From the NCBI RefSeq assembly GCF_014268785.2, contig NZ_JABWRD020000005.1, forward strand, positions 84,006 to 148,005: 64,000 bases of DNA. The letters run 5' to 3'. Shown piece by piece: positions 8,844 through 17,028 of the stretch (the first letter of the stretch is position 1; each line of letters opens with the position of its first letter). The stretch is from Pseudomonas shirazensis (GTDB taxonomy: Bacteria > Pseudomonadota > Gammaproteobacteria > Pseudomonadales > Pseudomonadaceae). The notes beneath the pieces are model-generated. The model was not told where the DNA came from. It ran no database searches and saw nothing but the letters and a program-made list of their open reading frames with translations. The position numbers and the translations under genes were made by a program.

Positions 8844-9604
8844 TGAACAACAGCATTCACCGCGTCAATCACGAAATCAAACAGCGTCGGTTGCAGGTAC
8901 TGCGGGTGACCGATCTGACTCCGCGCATGCGCCGCATCACTCTTGGCGGGCCGGAGCTGACAGGCTTTGTCAGCCTCGGCAGCGACGACCATATCAAGCT
9001 GTTGTTCGGCGTGACTGCTGCCGAACAGGCGGCCATCGACGCGCGCCAGTCGGGCCGCGACGGTGGCGCTCGGCCGACCATGCGCGAGTACACCCCGCGC
9101 CGCTATGACCTTTCCAGCGGCGAGCTGGATATCGACTTCGTCCTGCATGGCGACGGCCCTGCTTCGACCTGGGCTGCTCAGGCTGAGCCGGGCCAAGTGT
9201 TGAACATAGCCGGGCCAAGGGCTTCGCTGGTGGTGCCGGACATTTTTGACAGCTACCTGCTGATTGGCGACGAGACGGCGATCCCGGCCATTGCCCGGCG
9301 CTTGCACGAGTTGCCGGCAGGTCGCCGGGTGCTCGCGCTGATTCAGATTGCCGACGACCAGGAACGCCAGCCGTTGCCGAGCCAGGCTGAGGTCGAGGTG
9401 ATCTGGGTGCAACGTGACAAGCAGGACCTGCTGGCAGTGATCAGCGAGTTGCCTTTGCCGGAGGGCGAGCTGTATAGCTGGGTCGCGCTGGAAAAGTCTT
9501 TGACTCGACAGGCCAAGACCTTGCTGCTGGAAAAAGGCGTTCACGAGGATGCCTTGAAAGCCGCCGCCTACTGGCGCGCCGATGGGAGTACTGACGACGA
9601 GTAG
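8843..9604 (+). CDS. Siderophore-interacting protein / NADPH-dependent ferric-siderophore reductase
   Basis: A 253-residue cytoplasmic flavoprotein of the SIP (ViuB/YqjH) family. An FAD-binding barrel holds the REYTPRRYD motif near residues 77-85. A C-terminal NAD(P)H-binding part starts around LLIGDETAIPAIARRL. Such enzymes reduce Fe(III) in siderophore complexes to release iron. I chose ATG 8843 (GGAGAA about 7 bases upstream) rather than the TTG one codon before. The gene overlaps the PadR gene and is probably controlled by the Fur-like and PadR-like sites ahead of it. A REP element lies just downstream, before a convergent gene. Confidence 0.9.
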   Translation: MNNSIHRVNHEIKQRRLQVLRVTDLTPRMRRITLGGPELTGFVSLGSDDHIKLLFGVTAAEQAAIDARQSGRDGGARPTMREYTPRRYDLSSGELDIDFVLHGDGPASTWAAQAEPGQVLNIAGPRASLVVPDIFDSYLLIGDETAIPAIARRLHELPAGRRVLALIQIADDQERQPLPSQAEVEVIWVQRDKQDLLAVISELPLPEGELYSWVALEKSLTRQAKTLLLEKGVHEDALKAAAYWRADGSTDDE

Positions 9605-9629
9605 TCTCAGTCGAGATACGGGGCTGCGG

Positions 9630-9763
9630 CCCTGTAGCGGCCTTGTGTCGCGATAGGCCAGCGAAGCTGGCCCGGCGATATCAGCGGCGAAGCTAAAAAT
9701 GTGGGGCCGCTTCGCAGCCCTTTCTGACCGGTCCGGCGCCCCGGCAAGGCCGCTCCTACAGGA
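9630..9763. repeat. REP/BIME-type repeat pair between convergent genes
   Basis: The right part ends with GGCAAGGCCGCTCCTACAGG (9743-9762), the hallmark end of Pseudomonas REP sequences. The left part (9631-9650) starts CCTGTAGCGGCCTTGTG, an inverted relative of the same end. Between them are hairpins such as GGCCAGC-gaa-GCTGGCC (9657-9673) and GGGGCCGCTTCGCAGCCC. Two inverted REP units between convergent genes fit a BIME. No transposase gene is nearby. Confidence 0.75.
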
Positions 9764-9790
9764 ACCGCGCATGACCCAGGAATGACGTGG

Positions 9791-10435
9791 TCAGGGTAGC
9801 GGCTGCGTCCTTCGCCGCCCCTGCCAGCGATCCAGCGCCAGCAATAGCAGCCCGATCGCCCAGAACGCGACCAACACCACCAGCGCATTGATCATCACCT
9901 GCCCATAACCAAGGCTGGCGACATCAATGAACGGATACGGATAAACCCCGATCTGCTGCCCACGCCACAACGTATAGGCGAAATACACCGCCGGATACAG
10001 GCTCCACCAGCCCAGGTCAGACAGGCGCAGCTCCCCCTTGGGCACCACTCGCCACCAATACACTACAAACAGCAGCGGCATCACGTCGTGCAGCAACTCG
10101 TCCGCAAGCCATTGCCAGCCCTGGGGATGCCACAAGTGGCGCAGCAGCAAGCTGTAGGCAATCGACACCAGCACAATGCTGGCAGCAATGCCTGAGCTGA
10201 CCCGCGGAGACAGAAACCAACGCCGTGCCGCCGTGGCGTGGCCAAACGCCGCGTAGCTCAGCACGGTCGCCACCAGCGTATTGCTTGAGACGGTGAAAAA
10301 GCCGAACAGATTGATCAGCCCGCCAATCAGGCTGGCCTGCTCCTGCCAGCGCGCCAGCAACACCAGGTACAGCTGCACACTCAAGCCGAACCAGCCCAGC
10401 AGCGCTGCCAGGCTCAGCCATGGATGACGAGCCAT
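9791..10435 (-). CDS. Pr6Pr family membrane protein
   Basis: A 214-residue polytopic inner-membrane protein with about six hydrophobic segments. It resembles the Pr6Pr (FAR-17a/AIG1-like) family: an N-terminal LLGWFGLSVQLYL segment, the FFTVSSNTLVA signature in the second segment, and LLHDVMPLLFVVYWW further on. Function of bacterial members is unknown; eukaryotic AIG1/ADTRP relatives are fatty-acid ester hydrolases that use a conserved Thr and His. The threonine of FFTVSSN and the histidine of LLHD here fit those positions, but activity is inferred only. The start ATG directly follows the stop of the upstream VF530-type gene. Confidence 0.8.
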   Translation of the reverse strand: MARHPWLSLAALLGWFGLSVQLYLVLLARWQEQASLIGGLINLFGFFTVSSNTLVATVLSYAAFGHATAARRWFLSPRVSSGIAASIVLVSIAYSLLLRHLWHPQGWQWLADELLHDVMPLLFVVYWWRVVPKGELRLSDLGWWSLYPAVYFAYTLWRGQQIGVYPYPFIDVASLGYGQVMINALVVLVAFWAIGLLLLALDRWQGRRRTQPLP

Positions 10436-10657
10436 TCAGCCTTTGCGCTGCAGCTTGATGTACAGGTACTCGACCTTCTCTCGTGCCCACGGCGTCTTGC
10501 GCAAAAAGGCCAGGCTCGACTTGATCGACGGATCGCTCTTGAAGCAGCGCACGTCGATGCGTTCGGCCAGGCCTTGCCACTGGTAGTGAGCGACCAGCTC
10601 GGTGAGGATCTGCTCGAGCGTCTTGCCGTGCAATGCGTTGTGGTTGGCCGTGCTCAT
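10436..10657 (-). CDS. VF530 family DNA-binding protein (DUF2132)
   Basis: A 73-residue protein with the family core LHGKTLEQILTEL...YxW and the C-terminal WAREKVEYLYI segment. The structure of the Aliivibrio homologue VF530 suggested a winged-helix-like DNA-binding fold; a biological role is not established. I chose ATG 10657, with GGAG a few bases upstream on the minus strand; an upstream extension would not resemble the family. Its stop abuts the start of the Pr6Pr gene with no gap, so they form one operon, divergent from the zinc-receptor gene. Confidence 0.85.
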   Translation of the reverse strand: MSTANHNALHGKTLEQILTELVAHYQWQGLAERIDVRCFKSDPSIKSSLAFLRKTPWAREKVEYLYIKLQRKG

Positions 10658-10737
10658 GCGGGGCTCCTGCGGTGAAAAGAGGCGCAGATTACACGAGTGT
10701 AGAAGCAAAAACCTCTGGCCAGCGCTCAATCAGGCAA

Positions 10738-10752
10738 TGTTATAGTGTAACA
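10738..10752. promoter_or_regulatory. Putative Zur box
   Basis: TGTTATAGTGTAACA is an almost perfect inverted repeat around a central G and fits the gammaproteobacterial Zur pattern (GTTATA-type arms). It lies 33 bp upstream of the TonB-dependent receptor that carries a His/Asp-rich loop. Both facts together support zinc-responsive repression. Confidence 0.7.
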
Positions 10753-10785
10753 ACACTAATACCTTGCCAAGGAACGCTTGATCTC

Positions 10786-12828
10786 ATGTTGCCGCTACCG
10801 CTGCGCCTTTCCCCGCTTGCCGCTGCCCTTTGGCTGGCCTCCCCCGCCAGCCACGCCGTTGAACTGCAGCCACAGGTTATTACTGCCAATCCGCTGGGCA
10901 ACGCTCAACTTGCCGCGCCAAGTACAGTGCTCGAAGGCGACGCGTTGCTGCACCAGCAGCACGCCAGCCTCGGTGAAACCCTCAACAAGCAGCCCGGGGT
11001 CGCCTCAACCTGGTTTGGCCCGGGCGCCAGCCGCCCGGTGATCCGCGGGCTGGACGGTGATCGCATTCGTATCCTGCGCAATGGCGTCGGCGCGCTGGAT
11101 GCTTCGTCGCTGTCGTATGACCATGCGGTGCCACTGGACCCGGTCATCGTCGAGCGGGTTGAAATCGTCCGCGGCCCAGCGGCGCTGCTGTATGGCGGCA
11201 ATGCCATCGGCGGCGTGGTCAACACCTTCGACAACCGCATCCCCGATGCTCCCATCGACGGCATTCACGGTGCGGGTGAGCTGCGCTACGGCGGCGCCGA
11301 CACCACCCGCAGCAGCGCCGGCAAGCTCGAAGCCGGTGACGGCAACTTCGCCTTGCACCTGGATGCCAACAGCCGCCAGTTCAATGACCTGCGCATTCCT
11401 GGCTATGCGCGCAGCGGCAAGGTCCGCGACAGTGCCGAGCCGGGCAGCAAACACCGCCTGGAGAACAGCGACGGTCGCCAGGACGGCGGCGCTCTTGGCG
11501 GCGCCTATCACTGGGAGCACGGTTACAGCGGGTTCTCCTATAGCCGTTACGACAGCAACTACGGCTCGGTTGCCGAGCCCGGCGTGCGCCTGGACATGCA
11601 GCAGGACCACTACGGTTTCGCCTCTGAACTGCGCGATCTGGACGGCCCGTTCAGCTCGGTCAAGGTCGACGCTGGCTACACCGATTACCAGCACCGCGAG
11701 ATCGAAAGCGGCGAAGTGCACACCACCTTCAAGAACAAAGGCTACGAGGCGCGCATCGAGGCCAGGCATCAACCGCTGGGGCCAGTGGAAGGGGTGATCG
11801 GCGCGCAGGTCAGCCGCAATCAGTTCTCCGCGTTGGGTGAAGAAGCCTTTGTGCCCTACACCGACACCGACAGCCTGGCGCTGTTTCTGTTAGAGCAGTG
11901 GCAGGCCAGCGGGCGCCTGAACCTGAGCTTCGGTGCCCGCCTGGAACACACCCGGGTAGACCCGGATGCCAAGGGCAACGAAGACTTCGCGGCAGCTGAC
12001 AGCACCAGCACCTTCAATGCAGTGAGCCTGTCTTCAGGCGCGGTGTATCAGCTTGATCCGATCTGGTCCCTGGCGGCCAACCTCGGCTACACCGAGCGCG
12101 CGCCGACCTTCTATGAGCTGTATGCCAATGGTGCGCACGTGGCGACCGGCGCCTATGAAGTGGGTGATGCCAGCCTGAACAAGGAAAAGGCGATCGCCGC
12201 CGACCTGGCCCTGCGCTTTGACAATGGCACGCACAAGGGCAGTGTCGGCGTGTTCTATAGCCACTTCCGCAATTACATTGGCCTTATCGGCAGCGGCAAT
12301 CTGCGTGAGGGGCATCATCATGATGGCGATGATGATCATGACCATGACCATGACCACGGTGATATTCCCGAATACCTGTACCAAGGTGTGCGTGCGCGCT
12401 TCTATGGCATCGAGGCGCAGGATCGCTGGCAGTTGCTGGAAAACCGCTACGGCAGCTTTGCCCTGGAACTGTCAGGCGATTACACCCGCGCCAACAACCT
12501 CGACACGGGTGAGCCGCTGCCACGGATTGCGCCGCTACGCCTCAACAGCGGCCTGCTCTGGTCACTGGACCGCTGGCAGGCGCGGGTTGATGTGCAACAT
12601 GCAGCCTCGCAGCAGCGTAAGCCGTCCAACGAGACCAGCACTGACGGTTACACAACCTTGGGCGCAAGCGTCGGCTACCGTTTCGATATCGGCCAGAGCG
12701 AGTGGCTGGCGTTTGTTCGCGGTGAGAACCTGACCAATCAGACGGTGCGCTACGCCAGTTCAATCTTGCGCGACATTGCCCCAGCGCCTGGGCGTAGTGT
12801 CGAGGTTGGCCTGCGTACAAGCTTCTGA
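10786..12828 (+). CDS. znuD: TonB-dependent outer-membrane zinc receptor (ZnuD-like)
   Basis: A 680-residue protein with a signal peptide ending near SPASHA. The plug domain includes RPVIRGLDGDRIRIL and VEIVRGPAALLYGGNAIGG, and the barrel ends in the aromatic terminus RTSF. A surface-loop stretch around residues 508-526 is packed with His and Asp (alternating DHDHDHDH), as in ZnuD of Neisseria and Acinetobacter, where it captures zinc. The start ATG 10786 has AAGGA upstream; an in-frame extension to 10633 would run through the Zur box and lacks a signal peptide. The Zur-like operator upstream supports zinc starvation control. The symbol is by function and architecture; a copper or cobalt receptor cannot be fully excluded. 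Confidence 0.85.
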   Translation: MLPLPLRLSPLAAALWLASPASHAVELQPQVITANPLGNAQLAAPSTVLEGDALLHQQHASLGETLNKQPGVASTWFGPGASRPVIRGLDGDRIRILRNGVGALDASSLSYDHAVPLDPVIVERVEIVRGPAALLYGGNAIGGVVNTFDNRIPDAPIDGIHGAGELRYGGADTTRSSAGKLEAGDGNFALHLDANSRQFNDLRIPGYARSGKVRDSAEPGSKHRLENSDGRQDGGALGGAYHWEHGYSGFSYSRYDSNYGSVAEPGVRLDMQQDHYGFASELRDLDGPFSSVKVDAGYTDYQHREIESGEVHTTFKNKGYEARIEARHQPLGPVEGVIGAQVSRNQFSALGEEAFVPYTDTDSLALFLLEQWQASGRLNLSFGARLEHTRVDPDAKGNEDFAAADSTSTFNAVSLSSGAVYQLDPIWSLAANLGYTERAPTFYELYANGAHVATGAYEVGDASLNKEKAIAADLALRFDNGTHKGSVGVFYSHFRNYIGLIGSGNLREGHHHDGDDDHDHDHDHGDIPEYLYQGVRARFYGIEAQDRWQLLENRYGSFALELSGDYTRANNLDTGEPLPRIAPLRLNSGLLWSLDRWQARVDVQHAASQQRKPSNETSTDGYTTLGASVGYRFDIGQSEWLAFVRGENLTNQTVRYASSILRDIAPAPGRSVEVGLRTSF

Positions 12829-13018
12829 GTAACCGCACTGGGGGCCGTTATGGCTGGCTCGATTGAGCTGGCCATGGTGACCACAGCCATAGCGCTACGC
12901 CCATTGTTGCTGCAGGAGTAACAATCAAGTGCGACATTTTGTCTTTTTTTATTACCCCTTCCGCTATATCCTGCCGCCGCACTGAATCGCTTCAGCCCAT
13001 ATTCCCACAGCCATACGC

Positions 13019-13082
13019 CATCGAAGAGCGTGCTTTTCGATGCACTTGGGTATTTTTCGTCAATCCAAAGATAGCGCTATCT
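13019..13082 (+). promoter_or_regulatory. Structured oprB leader: hairpin plus 14-bp palindrome at the start codon
   Basis: CATCGAAGAGC (13019-13029) pairs with GCTTTTCGATG (13032-13042), with one G-U pair. Then the perfect palindrome AGATAGCGCTATCT (13069-13082) ends one base before the oprB ATG, exactly where a Shine-Dalgarno sequence would be expected; none is visible. Upstream, ATTGTT and AACAAT form a further interrupted inverted repeat around 12904-12926. The palindrome could be an operator or a translational control hairpin. Confidence 0.5.
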
Positions 13083-13083
13083 C

Positions 13084-14430
13084 ATGTTCCAGCTACCCCG
13101 TAGTCGTTATGCCGCCTTAGGCCTGTCCACACTCCTCTTTGGCGTTACGCCCGCCACGCTTGCCGGTGAAATGTTCGCCAGTGACTCGCCGTGGATGCTT
13201 GGCGACTGGAACGGCAGCCGCAGTGACCTGCGCGAGCGCGGCTACGACTTCACCCTCGGCTACACGGGTGAAATGGGCAGCAACCTGCATGGCGGCTACG
13301 ACCATGACCGCAGCGCGCGCTACAGCGACCAGTTCACCTTTGGCAGCCACCTTGACCTGCAGAAGATCCTCGGCTGGAACGCCACCGAGGTGCAGTTGAC
13401 CGTGACCGAGCGCCACGGCCAGAACATCAGCAATGACCGCATCAACGACCCGCGCGTAGGTGGTTTTACCTCCGCCCAGGAAGTCTGGGGTCGCGGCCAG
13501 ACCTGGCGCCTGACTCAGCTGTGGATCAAGCAGAAGTACTTCGATGGCGTCCTCGACGTGAAATTTGGCCGCTTCGGCGAAGGCGAAGACTTCAACAGCT
13601 TCCCCTGCGACTTCCAGAACCTGGCGTTCTGCGGCTCGCAGGTCGGCAACTGGGTTGGCGGCATCTGGTACAACTGGCCGGTCAGCCAATGGGCCCTGCG
13701 CGTGCGTTACAACCTGAGCGCTACGCTGTACGCCCAGGTCGGCGTGTTCGAGCAGAACCCTTCCAACCTCGAGTCGGGCAATGGCTTCAAGCTCAGCGGC
13801 AGCGGTACCCAGGGCGCGGTAATGCCGATCGAACTGGTCTGGAGCCCACAGGTCAATGGACTTGCAGGGGAATATCGCGCCGGCTACTACTACAGTAATG
13901 CCAAGGCTCAGGACGTACTGCGCGACAGCAGTGGCCAACCCGCCGCCATCAGCGGCGCTGCCTACCGCAGCCGCTCGAGCAAACACGGTTTCTGGCTCGG
14001 CGCGCAGCAGCAGGTGACCTCGCAGGCGTCCGACCAGTCACGCGGCCTGAGCTTGTTTGCCAATGCCACATTGCACGACAAGGAGACCAATGCCATCGAC
14101 AACTACGTTCAGGCAGGTGTGCTGTACAAGGGGCCATTCGATGCCCGGGCCAAGGACGACATCGGTTTCGCCCTCGCCCGCGTGCACGTCAACCCCGGCT
14201 ACCGCAAGAACGCCCGCCTGGCCAATCAGGCGGCCGGGACCAGTGATTACGACAACCCAGGCTACCTGCCTGTGCAAGACACCGAATACAGCGCCGAGCT
14301 CTACTACGGCGTGCACCTGGCCGACTGGCTCACCGTGCGTCCCAACCTGCAGTACATTCGCCATCCAGGCGGGGTATCGGCAGTCGACGACGCACTGATC
14401 GCCGGCCTGAAGATTCAAAGCAGTTTCTGA
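13084..14430 (+). CDS. oprB: Carbohydrate-selective porin OprB
   Basis: A 448-residue outer-membrane porin with a signal peptide (cleavage near ATLAGEM) and the OprB-family barrel. Typical segments are WMLGDWNGSRSDLRERGYDFTLGYTGE near the N-terminus and LWIKQKYFDGVLDVKFGRFGEGEDF in the middle, ending IQSSF. OprB lets glucose and other sugars pass into the periplasm. It sits 25 bases before gcd, whose enzyme oxidises glucose in the periplasm, so uptake and oxidation are co-expressed. The start has no clear ribosome binding site and is preceded by a perfect palindrome, which may be part of its control. Confidence 0.92.
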   Translation: MFQLPRSRYAALGLSTLLFGVTPATLAGEMFASDSPWMLGDWNGSRSDLRERGYDFTLGYTGEMGSNLHGGYDHDRSARYSDQFTFGSHLDLQKILGWNATEVQLTVTERHGQNISNDRINDPRVGGFTSAQEVWGRGQTWRLTQLWIKQKYFDGVLDVKFGRFGEGEDFNSFPCDFQNLAFCGSQVGNWVGGIWYNWPVSQWALRVRYNLSATLYAQVGVFEQNPSNLESGNGFKLSGSGTQGAVMPIELVWSPQVNGLAGEYRAGYYYSNAKAQDVLRDSSGQPAAISGAAYRSRSSKHGFWLGAQQQVTSQASDQSRGLSLFANATLHDKETNAIDNYVQAGVLYKGPFDARAKDDIGFALARVHVNPGYRKNARLANQAAGTSDYDNPGYLPVQDTEYSAELYYGVHLADWLTVRPNLQYIRHPGGVSAVDDALIAGLKIQSSF

Positions 14431-14455
14431 CCTCAACTTTCACGGAGTACCTTTG

Positions 14456-16867
14456 ATGAGCACTGACGGTGCCAAAACCGGAACCCGCTGGCTACCGCGC
14501 CTGCTAGGCGTGCTGCTGTTGCTGATGGGCCTGGCCCTGCTGGCCGGCGGTATCAAGCTCAGCCAGCTGGGCGGATCGCTTTACTACCTGCTGGCCGGCA
14601 TCGGCTTTGCCGTCAGCGGCATCCTGCTGTTGGCCAAACGGCAGATCGCCCTTGGTGTCTACGGCGTGGTGCTGCTGGCAAGCACCGCCTGGGCGCTGTG
14701 GGAAGTTGGCCTGGACTGGTGGCAACTGGTGCCGCGCCTGGCCATCTGGTTCGCCCTTGGCGTAGTCCTGCTGTTGCCGTGGGCACGCCGCCCGCTGCTT
14801 GGCCCGGCCTCCCGAGTCAACACCGCGCTGCTCAGCGTTGCAGTAGTTGCCGCCGGCGCCACCGCTCTGGCCAGCCAGTTCACTCACCCGGGCGAGATCC
14901 GCGGCGAGTTCAACCGCGACAGCAGCGAAATGGCCAGCACCGCCCCGGCCATGCCTGACGGCGACTGGCAGGCGTATGGCCGTACCGAGCACGGCGACCG
15001 CTACTCGCCGCTGCGCCAGATCACCGCGCAGAATGCCTACCGACTGGAAGAAGCCTGGCGCATCCGCACCGGCGACCTGCCCACTGAAAACGACCCGGTC
15101 GAGCTGACCAACCAGAACACGCCGCTGAAGGTCAACGGCATGCTCTACGCCTGTACTGCGCACAGCAAGCTGCTGGCGCTGGACCCGGACACCGGTGCCG
15201 AAATCTGGCGCTTCGACCCGCAAGTAAAGAGCCCGGTGGGCACCTTCAAGGGCTTCGCCCACATGACCTGCCGGGGTGCGTCCTACTATGACGAGAACCG
15301 CTACGTCAGCCGTGACGGCAGCCCGGCGCCGAAAATTTCCGATGCTGGCCAGGTCGTTGCCCAGGCATGCCCCCGCCGCCTGTACCTGCCGACCGCCGAT
15401 GCGCGCCTGATCGCCATCAACGCCGACACCGGCAAGGTCTGCGAAGGCTTCGCCAACCAGGGCGTCATCGATCTGACTACCGGCATTGGCCCGTTCACCG
15501 CAGGTGGTTACTACTCGACGTCGCCTGCAGCGATTACCCGCGATCTGGTGATCATCGGCGGCCATGTCACCGATAACGAGTCGACCAACGAACCGTCCGG
15601 AGTGATTCGCGCCTATGACGTGCACGATGGTCATCTGGTATGGAACTGGGACAGCAACAACCCGGATGACACCAAGCCACTGGCACCTGGCAAGACCTAC
15701 AGCCGCAACTCGGCCAACATGTGGTCGATCGCCAGCGTCGATGAAGACCTGGGCATGATCTACCTGCCACTGGGCAACCAGACCCCTGACCAGTGGGGCG
15801 CGGATCGCACCCCAGGCGCCGAGAAGTACAGCGCCGGTATCGTTGCCCTGGACCTGGCCACCGGCAAGGCCCGCTGGAACTACCAGTTCACTCACCACGA
15901 CCTGTGGGACATGGACGTCGGCAGCCAGCCGACCCTGATGCACCTGAAGACCGATGACGGCATCAAGCCAGCAGTGATCGTGCCAACCAAGCAGGGCAGC
16001 CTGTATGTACTTGACCGTCGCGACGGCACGCCGATTGTGCCGATCCGCGAGATCCCGGTGCCGCAGGGCGCGGTCAAGGGTGACCACACCGCCCCGACCC
16101 AGGCCCGCTCCGACCTCAACCTGCTGGGCCCGGACCTGACCGAACAGGCCATGTGGGGCGCCACCCCGTTTGACCAGATGCTCTGCCGTATCCAGTTCCG
16201 TGAACTACGCTACGAAGGCCAATACACCCCGCCGTCGGAACAGGGCAGCCTGATCTACCCCGGCAACGTCGGTGTGTTCAACTGGGGCAGCGTGTCGATC
16301 GACCCGGTGCGCCAATTGATGTTCACCTCGCCCAACTACATGGCCTTCGTGTCGAAGATGGTGCCGCGCGAGCAAGTCGCTGCCGATAGCAAGCGCGAGA
16401 GTGAAACCAGCGGCGTGCAGCCTAACAGCGGTGCTCCGTACGCTGTAATCATGCACCCCTTCATGTCGCCACTGGGCGTGCCGTGCCAGGCGCCGGCCTG
16501 GGGGTATGTAGCCGCCATCGACCTGTTCACCAACAAGGTGGTGTGGAAGCACAAGAACGGCACCACCCGTGACAGCACGCCGATCCCGATCGGTATGCCG
16601 GTCGGTGTGCCGAGCATGGGCGGTTCGATGGTCACTGCGGGCGGTGTCGGCTTCCTCAGCGGCACCCTCGACCAGTACCTGCGTGCCTATGACGTGCACA
16701 ACGGCGCCGAACTGTGGAAGGCGCGCCTGCCCGCAGGTGGCCAGGCCACACCGATGACCTACACCGGCAAGGACGGCAAGCAGTATGTGCTGGTCACCGC
16801 CGGCGGCCACGGCTCGCTGGGCACCAAGATGGGCGATTACATCATCGCTTACAAACTGGCCGACTAA
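14456..16867 (+). CDS. gcd: Membrane-bound PQQ-dependent glucose dehydrogenase
   Basis: An 803-residue quinoprotein. Five hydrophobic segments in the first 150 residues anchor it and hold the ubiquinone site. The periplasmic eight-bladed beta-propeller begins at about residue 160 (GDWQAYGRTEHGDRYSPL) and shows repeated tryptophan-docking blades. HHDLWDMDVGSQP and GSLYVLDRRDGTPI are strong Gcd signatures. It oxidises glucose to gluconolactone in the periplasm and passes electrons to ubiquinone, the first step of the peripheral glucose pathway in pseudomonads. ATG 14456 is preferred (CGGAG upstream) over the TTG one codon earlier. It follows oprB closely and is followed by a rho-independent terminator. 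Confidence 0.95.
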   Translation: MSTDGAKTGTRWLPRLLGVLLLLMGLALLAGGIKLSQLGGSLYYLLAGIGFAVSGILLLAKRQIALGVYGVVLLASTAWALWEVGLDWWQLVPRLAIWFALGVVLLLPWARRPLLGPASRVNTALLSVAVVAAGATALASQFTHPGEIRGEFNRDSSEMASTAPAMPDGDWQAYGRTEHGDRYSPLRQITAQNAYRLEEAWRIRTGDLPTENDPVELTNQNTPLKVNGMLYACTAHSKLLALDPDTGAEIWRFDPQVKSPVGTFKGFAHMTCRGASYYDENRYVSRDGSPAPKISDAGQVVAQACPRRLYLPTADARLIAINADTGKVCEGFANQGVIDLTTGIGPFTAGGYYSTSPAAITRDLVIIGGHVTDNESTNEPSGVIRAYDVHDGHLVWNWDSNNPDDTKPLAPGKTYSRNSANMWSIASVDEDLGMIYLPLGNQTPDQWGADRTPGAEKYSAGIVALDLATGKARWNYQFTHHDLWDMDVGSQPTLMHLKTDDGIKPAVIVPTKQGSLYVLDRRDGTPIVPIREIPVPQGAVKGDHTAPTQARSDLNLLGPDLTEQAMWGATPFDQMLCRIQFRELRYEGQYTPPSEQGSLIYPGNVGVFNWGSVSIDPVRQLMFTSPNYMAFVSKMVPREQVAADSKRESETSGVQPNSGAPYAVIMHPFMSPLGVPCQAPAWGYVAAIDLFTNKVVWKHKNGTTRDSTPIPIGMPVGVPSMGGSMVTAGGVGFLSGTLDQYLRAYDVHNGAELWKARLPAGGQATPMTYTGKDGKQYVLVTAGGHGSLGTKMGDYIIAYKLAD

Positions 16868-16897
16868 TCCTCGCGCCAGTGCATCACCTGCATAAGA

Positions 16898-16927
16898 AGC
16901 GGAACCTGTACGGTTCCGCTTTTTTTT
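16898..16927 (+). terminator. Rho-independent terminator after oprB-gcd
   Basis: AGCGGAACC (16898-16906) and GGTTCCGCT (16912-16920) form a 9-bp stem with a TGTAC loop, followed at once by a run of T. It starts 31 bases after the gcd stop and ends the oprB-gcd transcript. Confidence 0.9.
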
Positions 16928-16969
16928 GGCCCCTTATAAATAGCGCACTAACGTCTTCATCTACGCTGG

Positions 16970-16998
16970 CTTGAAACCCATTGGCCTTTACCCCATCT
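16970..16998 (+). promoter_or_regulatory. Sigma-32 (heat-shock) promoter of lon
   Basis: CTTGAAA (16970-16976), a 14-base spacer and CCCCATCT (16991-16998) match the sigma-32 consensus CTTGAAA-N13-15-CCCCATNT at every conserved base. It lies 30 bases upstream of the lon start codon, the expected position. Confidence 0.9.
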
Positions 16999-17028
16999 AA
17001 GCACCATAGTCATTAACTCAGGTGCCTC

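Noticed and set aside
12904..12926. Possible HexR site (TTGT...ACAA) before oprB
   Set aside because: The half-sites are 13 bases apart instead of the expected 7-8, so I list it only as an interrupted repeat.
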